Assembly (NCBI GenBank): GCA_030549495.1
Contig: JAUIRK010000953.1
Coordinates: forward strand, 1,454,001-1,518,000
Reading direction: 5' to 3'
DNA length: 64,000 nucleotides
DNA from: Nectonema munidae
Lineage: Eukaryota; Nematomorpha; Nectonematoida; Nectonematidae
Below, piece after piece: positions 25,291 to 64,000 of this stretch. The position numbers were made by a program, and so were the translations under genes. The notes under the pieces are model-generated. The model ran no database searches and had not been told where the DNA came from. It saw nothing but the letters and a program-made list of their open reading frames with translations. Positions within the stretch are counted from its first letter, which is position 1, and each line of letters begins with the position of its first letter.

Positions 25291-25515
25291 CAAGGTCAAA
25301 AATGTTTTAATACTTGACGGACATGAATATCATCTATTTGCAAAAACTTTTGCTAAAAACTAACAAGCATTGGAGATGCTATCAGAACAACCAATTTTAA
25401 TGTAGATCAACGACAATTACAGAAGATGATGTGATAGTAGAGGCTTTTCAACGCTCACACATTGTGGAGATCCTATTAGAAGTGATTCGTATAAAGGTGT
25501 AAAAAAAGGTGTTAG
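25291..25515 (+). pseudogene. FLYWCH zinc-finger relic
   Basis: The frame from about 25294 reads VKNVLILDGHEYHLFAKTFA KN and then stops. One frame over, it continues KHWRCYQNNQF, a stop, and CRSTTITEDDVIVEAFQRSH. The order hydrophobic-D-G-x-x-Y, then K-x-W-R-C, then C-R and a late His fits a FLYWCH zinc finger, a DNA-binding module common in MULE-type transposons and host-captured copies. The frameshift and stop show decay. No other domain was found next to it. Confidence 0.55.
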
Positions 25516-26935
25516 TTTGAACAGTTCCTTAAATGGAAGCATGTTGCAACGTTTCTGCAGAAATATTATAAGGATTAGCCAAACAACTTCGTTGAAGAAG
25601 AAATGATTACCGATCTATATATAGATCTATTAGAGATGGATATTAATCCAGCTCTAATATCATTTGAGATTCTCTTAGACAAGAATAATATAATCAGACG
25701 TTTTATTTGAAAGTTAATATTCTCTAAAATGTCTTCCAAGCATAAATAGCAAATCTAAATTTAGGTGAAACGGATCATTTTTAAAAGTTTGGGAACTCAT
25801 TTTGTTCTTATATAGTAAATATATTATATGGGAATGCTTAAAATAATTGAGTTTTAGCTAAACAAATACACGATTCTTGCACAGTTTGTTTGAATAGTCA
25901 AAATTTATTCAAGAAATTTCGAAAATTAGTTTGATTCTATCGGAATATAATTGGTTAAAACTAATAATTATTAAAAATTTCCTATCCAATCATATGAAAG
26001 AGTATGCATAATCCTTCCTCCCCTGACAAAAAAACTAGAACTCTTTAAAAATATAGTATAGGCACAAAGGATTTTCATAAGTATATGTTTAATATAAATA
26101 AAAGATTTGAAAAAACATTTATCAGAGATTAATATTTTTCTAACATTTTTTTTCAATCAAATCAAGAAAAAATTAAGAAGATTTTTAATTAGTTCTAGTG
26201 ACTAAAAATTATGATGTGTTGTCTCCTGCGTTCAACCTCTTGCGGTTTGGGAACTTCTAAAATTAGTTCTCTAAAATCCTACAAATGTTGAAAAACAAAA
26301 TATAATCTTTTAAATATTGTAAGTTGATTTTCTTTTAGCACACCATTATTTTTAACTCAAAATCTGATCAATAGCTTGGAGTGATCCTATCAAAAAATTC
26401 TAATAGATATTAAATTTTTTAAAGTTTTTTTCTGATAAAAAAATTTTTTTTTTAAACTTTTTTATTATGAAATGAATGGGAACATTGCTATCTCATTATA
26501 TCCAGCACTTGAAAGTTCTAATCTAAATATTGGTTGCAAAGTTTCAGTTGTTTAGTATCATCATTCAGAAAATGCAAAATATTTTGCTTTCTCTTGAACA
26601 TTAAAGGTTTTCAGCTCCAATGTTGACTTGGTGCTGATTACAGGCAATGAAGCCAAGACTCTTTACTCAAAAATAAGGCGTGATTATCCTTGTCAACGAT
26701 CTGACTTCGATACTCTTACTTGAGCTCTATTTGGAAAACCTATTTTTTGATGTTAAAACTTTATCTTTAACAAAGTTTTAGTATTTTTTTTCTTAGCTTT
26801 ATGAAAAGATATAATTCATTAAATATTTAAATCTTTGTCTTTTCCTATTCTGTTAATAGTGACACAAATACTTGAAAAAAGCGAAAAATTTCATCATTAC
26901 ATTCAGCCTGTTTGTGTCTCGCTTCGCTCGAGTCG
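25516..26935. other. Intergenic AT-rich sequence
   Basis: This lies between the convergent SNRPE and KAL1 genes. No exon, RNA gene or transposon end was recognised. Confidence 0.5.
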
Positions 26936-27185
26936 TAGGATTCTAGGTCCCAAAAATCTAGGTCCACTTAAAGATCATTGGTAGATTCTAGGTCCTGTTA
27001 AAGATCATTGGCACCGTTAATCAATGTCATTCTGATTCTAGGTCCTGTGAAAGATCCTTGGTGCCCCCGTGATTCTAGGTCCTGTTAAAGATTATTTGTA
27101 CCCCCTTGATTCTAGGTCCCCTCAAAGATCATTGGTACTCTCGTGATTCTAGGTCCCGTTAAAGATAATTTGCACCTCGATGTGT
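26936..27185. repeat. 37-bp minisatellite
   Basis: Seven occurrences of tctaggtcc are found; six begin ttctaggtcc at 26941, 26986, 27036, 27073, 27110 and 27147. The last four are exactly 37 bases apart, while the earlier gaps are 45 and 50. The unit is approximately gattctaggtcctgttaaag followed by atcattggtacccccgt. The array is diverged and ends about 320 bases downstream of the KAL1 poly(A) signal. Confidence 0.9.
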
Positions 27186-27502
27186 TATGAACGCTAGGCA
27201 TACCTTGAATTGCAACCCGCAAGGATTGCGAGGCTTAAAGTCTAAGGCCTCGGAGCAAAAAACGCTCCATAAACGTGAATGTTCTTTAAAGCATCTTTGC
27301 AACAAATGAGTTGTCAAAATACTATAAAAAATATTTCATCGCGTTTTTCATGTTACTTTCATTTAAAATCAAAACTTCAATTTTGCTTTTAACCTCAAAA
27401 AAACGTATAACAAAAAAATGTATGTGAATAAAAGAAGAATTTTACTCGTTCTCGACTTTGTATAAAAATGCTGAAGGAAAGTGATAAAAGGTAACAAAGT
27501 AT

Positions 27503-27508
27503 TTTATT
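27503..27508 (-). promoter_or_regulatory. Candidate poly(A) signal of KAL1
   Basis: aataaa on the - strand lies about 310 bases after the KAL1 stop (27817). The 3' untranslated region would include a short (ATT)n run at about 27682-27697. Confidence 0.5.
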
Positions 27509-27816
27509 TAACAAAAAGGAGGGCTTGCATTTAATACTTTAGAATAAATACAAAGAAACTGGAAAAAAGGCTTCCAGCATCTCTCACTCTTCATCTCAGA
27601 CGTAAAAAAAGGAAAATAGGCTTATTATTGTGTACAACATTTCTTGATATTTGTATAAAGTATAAATATATGTGATCACCATTATTATTATTATTATTTG
27701 ATTTGATTAAATTTGTGATGGATGCCAATAATAGATTTGGGGTATTGCATTTAACAGAGATGATTTTGGTGGGATGTTGTGAGTCCTTGAGTGAAAGAAG
27801 AAATGGCGCCAAGTTT

Positions 27817-58579
<30,763 letters not shown>

Positions 58580-59244
58580 CTAAAATCAAATCTCTTCCCG
58601 TATACGTGGCATAAGGATGTATATGGGATTTATATTTAAGTAGCCTTTAGAAAGAATACATGTAAGAGTATATATATAAAATAGTATGCAAAATTTTATG
58701 CAAGAACACTATACAAATACATACACACATATATATACCAATGTATATAACTTTCTAATATAATTAATTTTTTATAACTATTCATTGGAATAAAATAATG
58801 CATTTTTAATTAAGTTTGATGGTAAATTATATATCTGACTAAAAAATCTAATTATGAATGTTCTATTTTCTCTCTCTATATATATATATATATAATAATG
58901 TGCGCTACCTATACAGATACACTCAAATTATGCGATCTCAATAACGCTGATACGCGTATAAATTGTAGATATTACAGAAAGGTTGGTGTACGTTATACGT
59001 ATATCGTAAAAGTAGGAACAAAACGAGATAGTTTCTGAAGATTTTAAATTTTCTAAATGTACAATTAAAACATTAAAAACATTTGGATAAAACATCTTAA
59101 AGATGTTTCATATTTTTGTTCAATCGTTCAACACAGTGGGCTTCGTAGAGGATTATGCAAGGATATTCCAATCTTTTGACAAGCATTCAACCTCCGATCT
59201 TTTTTTGGCCATTGTTATAAACATGCTATTCATTTATTGTATTT

Positions 59245-59247
59245 TTC

Positions 59248-59280
<33 letters not shown>

Positions 59281-59282
59281 TC
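59245..59282. repeat. (TTGA)n microsatellite
   Basis: About eight tandem gatt/ttga units lie upstream of the LINE fragment at 59453. Confidence 0.85.
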
Positions 59283-59452
59283 CCTAATACACTGTGTGAA
59301 TAGAAACGTAATGTATGTGTAACAAAATATTCCAATGCTTAAATTGTATCACATATCATTTTATTATAAGGTTTATTTATCTACGTATAAATAAAGAATT
59401 TAAAAAATCATATATATCTTCAAACTTTAAATCAGTCAAAGGAATTACTTTA

Positions 59453-59692
59453 AAAGACAAAAGCAAAGTACGCTAGTATGGACACGTTTTAAGAAAAAAT
59501 GACCACGATTTGTTTCAAAAAGTCTGGAAAGAACAAGTAAAAGGAAGAAGGAACAAAGGTCGCCCACAGTAAAGATTGAATGATGGCTTGGCTAAGAGGC
59601 TTAAGGTATTAAATCTAAGAGAAATTGATGCTCAAGATAGATGCAGATGGAGACAACGAACCACGGTCACCGACCCTCATCTTGAAGTGTAG
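59453..59692 (+). pseudogene. Non-LTR retrotransposon C-terminal fragment
   Basis: The + strand reads KDKSKVR, stop, YGHVLRKNDHDLFQKVWKEQ, VKGRRNKGRPQ, stop, RLNDGLAKRLKVLNLREIDA, QDRCRWRQRTTVTDPHLEV and stop. The order Y-G-H-V-x-R, then G-R-R-x-x-G-R-P, then D-R-x-x-W-R is the typical C-terminal end of RTE-like or endonuclease-type LINE polyproteins. Two in-frame stops and lack of any upstream RT domain show a dead, 5'-truncated copy. Confidence 0.8.
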
Positions 59693-62600
59693 GCAAAAAA
59701 GAAGAAGATCAAGTTTAACATTTCCAGTAGGCTTTGAGGAAAACCTTTTTTCCTTTTTCAATAGAATTTTATATATTTGTAGTAACGGATTATTATTTCT
59801 TGGTACACCAGTGAGACACGAATCATCAAAAGGTTAAAAAAAATCATTACAAAAAGGAAGAAAAACAAAGGTGCTGTTTGCTTTTTTACTTGAAAAATTG
59901 GAACCCCCAATTTGACTCCCCTTCCTTTCAGACCGAATGAAAAATCAATGTTGGATGAAATAAAATGACCTCTTTTAATTTATATTGAAAAGGATGAACG
60001 GATTATTTTCATTTTCAATAAGCGGAAAACTTTGAAACTTTAAGGCAACTTTAGCAAATGTCTTCTCCTTTTTCTGCGATCAAATGGCTTTAGAATTTAG
60101 ATACGTTCGCATACTCCTACATTGGCGAAAATTTGAATTATTATTAGAGGTAAACTTTTTAAGTTTTCCTCTACACCCTGGCCTAGAGTATATATTAACG
60201 CGAATGTCCTGATATACTAAAGATAACAAATAGTATAGCCAAAATGTAAAGAAGGAATGAAAATCTTTCCTCGTGCGTATAATGAATGAAACAAGCATAT
60301 ATATATATACTACAAATGGTTATATATATCATCATCATTATCATTATCATCTAGCCATCTTAAAATGCTTTTTTAAGGGAGGTTTGGGGTGTGACGCGTT
60401 GCGTGTGTGAAAAGACAGATATGACAATGGGTCTGTGAGGTATAGAAGGGAATCTGGGAAAGGTAAATAGATATGCACGCATGCACTACTTTTGTGTTAT
60501 CCTTGGCTAAGTGGGGATGCATACGACGGTGGTTAGTGTTTGAGCGGCACCCACTATGTAAGCATTCTTCACATCTAAAGTTCGATCTCTCCTCCAAGAA
60601 GTATTATTATCAATGTGAAACAGAAGAGAGTGAGTGATATGATATACACAATCAAGGACGCAAAGAGAGATTTTGAAGGAGGGGGTCAAAACTAATCGTT
60701 TTTCTGCTAAAGTATAAGATTTTGATTTTTTAATTGGAAATTTAATTCAAAAATAAGTTGGAAGAATTAATTTTTCTTGGATACAACTCCAAATAGTACT
60801 AAACTTCTTCTTTATAATCAAAAGGAAAAACATAGTTATAGATGTGAGTCTTTTCGTTTCCAGTGAAGATCTCCAAAAGTTTTTCAATCTTCTTAGAAGA
60901 GAAAAACTTCGGTTTCACACCCACATGGATATAGTGGAAAAGTTGCAATTATTTGAGAAATATTTGGATAGAATATTTCATCATAAGCTTTTAGTGCTGA
61001 TTCGACAGAATCCTTTTCTCCTAAACAAATCCATTTTGCCTTCCATAATTTGATTTCAGCATTTGTTAACTTAGGATTTGTTAGATCATCTTCATACTCA
61101 AAAGCTTCTTTTAATTTCTTAATTATATATACTATATTTCAATAAGTGTGCCTGATATGCTTATGTTGTTATGATATATGTCTTTTATATAAAGGATATG
61201 ATATTTCAAATCGGTAAAATATGTTTCTAAAATAAGCTAATATGACGGGGATCAACTGTTCCCCTCTGGTTGCGCCCTTTATTAATGTCCCGTTTTTTAT
61301 GATTATTATATCAAAAATTTTATATTTAAATTTGTAAACACTAAATTTAGCTGTCCCATATGTCACTTTCTTCATGACATTAAAGTATTTTTAGATTTAA
61401 ACAGTAGTAATGTATTTTTCACATTTGCGTTTGGATGTTTTTTTGAAAAACTTTTAATCAATGTTCTAAGGGTCCAGTAAGAATCTTATCTAGAACTACT
61501 AATAAATTGGGGGCAGAAGTTTTCTCAAACTGCTTTTTAAATATTTTATATTTCTTTCATCGTAGTTGCGTTTTAATTATTATACATTTCTTAAGCGAAA
61601 TAATTCATTAAGGAAAATTTTTATTGACTTTTTTCACTCATTTAGTTCACATTCCATTATTTCGTCTTAAATCTGTTTTTCTTTTCCTTCAAGTTCAAAT
61701 ATTGCGATAAAATGCTTTTTGTGTGTAGGGTTTCTTGAAAGATTTAGTAATTTTGAAGCGTTCCGCAAAGATTAAAAGGTTGGCAAAGGCTATTCTACGT
61801 GTATTGGAAAAGTATTCTCACATGTTAGGAATATTTATATTTATAGATTAGTTGATATCTGCTTCTAAATCAGTATAATTTCAATATTACTCAGCGATAA
61901 ACTACATTTTAAGATCCAGTTTCTCAATTCATGTACGGTGTCCATGTAAAGTGATTAACTTTTCAAAATGTCAGAACCACTCCATTAAACTCCAGGTTTC
62001 TGAAATATTTGGCAAAGAGCATTTCATCCATATGCAAATATTCGCAATTATGATTGACATTGCATTCTCCTACACAATTCGGTGGGGTGACATGTTTTGC
62101 CAATGAAATCTTGTGCAATTTTTGTTGATTCGTTTAAGAAAACTATACTAAATTTATAATATTCACAAGTTGCGATAAGTCTATGTGGTTGGAATTGGAA
62201 TCGTGATTATGATTTACAACTCCAATTTTGTCTCCAGCAGCAGACATAACTGACATTAATTAGTGAGAAATCTTTTGCACTGATTAGTGCGTAGTGATTT
62301 TTATCATTTGTTAATTGTTTCAAGGTTAACATAGTTTCGTTTATGAAAACTTGTAAGTGTACTTTATATATTTTATGAATTTGTTACCTTTTTTTAATTT
62401 TGCTATATTATCAAATTATACAAACATTTTCGCATAAAAAGGAAGTAAAGTTTTTTTGTAAAGTAAAAAGTCTTTTATTTGTTCTTTAAAGTGAGATTCA
62501 AGGGTTTTTAAGATAAGCAGGCAGAGCTGGGTGTATTTGTTTGACTTCGAAAATTCTAGTTGTGATACAGCGCTAAAATATGTATGAATTTCATATTTGC

Positions 62601-64000
62601 GCAGCCAATATACGAAGTAATAGATGTCTGTCTATCATGGATGCAAACGTTTAGTAGTCACCTTTAACAAAAGACGTCTTGAAGAATGGCGTGGGCATTG
62701 TTAGTTAGTGTACCTAAGAATAAGCAAGTTACGAATGAAGAAACTGAAATGGATAATATGTGTATATGTTTGAGGGGAGAGTATAATGGACTTTATCTTG
62801 GAATACAAAGCATCAAGAAGACAAAAATAAGGAAGAATGAATATGCTGCTGGAAGTCACGACGACGCTTATCAATTTGTATTGTTGACAAGTGAAGCAAA
62901 TTTTTACCGCGTTAGAGACAAGGGTTATCATCGCTCTCTCTCTCTCTCACTCTCTGATAGGCTAACCTTCTTAATTGACAAGTCAGGCGAAAGGGTAGTG
63001 TGCGCTTTGCTATGGTTTGCAGCCTTTTCTGGAATAAACGCTAGTTACTACTGGCCAAGGAAATCCAATTATCATTGTAGTTGTCGTCATAGTTATTTAT
63101 CAATGAGCGAGGAAGTGGGATAGAAGACACGCATAAAGTTTAGCGCCAGTAACAGACATCTTTTTAACTTCTAGGGAATGTCCCTAAAAAGTCTTTCTTT
63201 TCATTAAGTTTAACTGTCTTGAAGGGAACTTGGCCCTTACCCTCAGAAACTGCTATTATATTTCACATCAGAATAGCATACTGTGTCTTCGCATATATAT
63301 ATATACATATAAGACAATTAGAAATGCCCAAACAAATCTGAAGATTGAATAAAGATAAATTTAAATATATATTTGTTGTCGCCAAATATTTTCAAATTTG
63401 GCATTCATCTACTCATTACTTACAAATTTACACAATGCAATGTATAGGCAAGGAGAAAGAGAATCTCGCATATAGAAAATCAATTATTTCAGAGTGGATT
63501 CTCTACATAAAATTAAAACTCTTTGATGAATAATTCATTATTAAAAATTTATTTATTCAAATTAGTAAGATTATGAAGTTTTATTTACATAAATTTGGAT
63601 TTATTTTTCAATGAGAAATGGGAATAGGAATTTTATGAAGGATCACTTCTTAATGTTTTTATGAATTAATGAAATAATCCAGAATTGATAAACTACGAGA
63701 TATCCAAATAAAATCATTGATTTTTTAAAAGTCACCACCACCAACCCTATACGCAATGATACTCAAGTCATCATAAAGTAAGGTTGGAATAAAAAAAATC
63801 AGTTTTAAATATATTCATATTTTTTCTAAATTTTCATCAATATCAAGTGAATAATGTTGAGTGTACAATTTCCAAATTTCCAATATTTAGATTTATTTAC
63901 TTGCTAGAATGATGATGTTAAAAATGAGACATCTATTATATATGCATGATGTATGGATTATATGTGAAACTCTTCCAAAATGGCACGAACCTCTTTAACA
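59693..64000. other. Unassigned right flank
   Basis: No confident exon was found. Expected here or beyond the edge are the KAL1 signal-peptide exon and promoter. A CT-rich run at 62935-62957 and short TA runs were seen. The 145-codon + strand frame at 62686-63123 has no recognisable domain and spans the CT repeat, so it is not called. Confidence 0.4.
60648..60706 (-). other. Speculative KAL1 upstream exon (first Cys pair)
   Basis: Between a possible acceptor (tcttatactttag) and a possible donor (TGT|gtatat) the - strand reads EKRLVLTPSFKISLCVLDC, ending in phase 0 as the next KAL1 exon requires. A C-x3-C pair is expected at this point of anosmin-1. The donor is weak and the flanking residues are not diagnostic. 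Confidence 0.2.

Noticed and set aside
60373-60597. - strand frame with RCEECLHSGCRS
   Set aside because: Considered as the KAL1 N-terminal exon, but the Cys spacing (C-x2-C) and donor phases do not fit.
62686-63123. 145-codon + strand frame
   Set aside because: No recognisable domain, it runs through a CT microsatellite, and it has no splice or neighbour support. Probably chance.

Overview
This is eukaryotic nuclear DNA: very AT-rich, with short exons, GT-AG introns of 0.2 to 8.6 kb, and many class I and class II transposons. The gene content (an anosmin-1 homologue and the spliceosomal Sm protein E), compact exons and large microsatellites suit an arthropod, perhaps a crustacean such as a parasitic copepod. 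That taxonomic guess is inference, since nothing in the window is diagnostic of a species.

Two host genes are well supported. (1) SNRPE, encoding small nuclear ribonucleoprotein E, lies on the + strand. Three 3' exons are visible (19950-20012, 22135-22213, 23099-23157); the exon or exons with the start codon were not found. (2) KAL1, encoding anosmin-1, lies on the - strand. Eleven exons in continuous phase run from 58579 down to 27817 and encode 707 residues: a Cys-rich N-terminal region, a WAP four-disulfide domain, four fibronectin type III domains and a hydrophobic C-terminal tail. The signal-peptide exon lies further right or outside the window. The two genes are convergent, with about 4.2 kb between their poly(A) signals.

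Layout. 1-19.9 kb is mostly non-coding AT-rich sequence with a hAT remnant (1-175), a hAT element with 8-bp target duplication (4166-5267), a small MITE (11677-11874), a possible acidic last exon (12704-12852), a decayed non-LTR retrotransposon (12865-14400) and a Tc1/mariner-superfamily element (16483-17830). 19.9-23.3 kb is SNRPE. 23.3-27.5 kb holds hAT and mariner MITEs, a FLYWCH zinc-finger relic and a 37-bp minisatellite. 27.5-58.6 kb is KAL1. Its introns have absorbed a piggyBac element (37638-40954), a perfect 1,582-bp (GT)n array (41205-42786), a retrotransposon fragment split by a MITE (35920-36786), a third hAT copy beside the WAP exon (49400-50216) and a roughly 340-bp (GAT)n array. 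58.6-64 kb is mostly unassigned, with one non-LTR C-terminal fragment.

The most notable observations are these. The end of a hAT insertion together with its target duplication appears to supply the branch-point sequence for the KAL1 WAP exon. The KAL1 product has a GPI-anchor-like tail instead of a His-rich C-terminus. A MITE inserted into a retrotransposon can be removed by eye to restore the exact reading frame. The mariner transposase has an unusually short D-E spacing and tandem subterminal repeats. The GT array is 791 uninterrupted units. No tRNA, rRNA or CRISPR locus was recognised.
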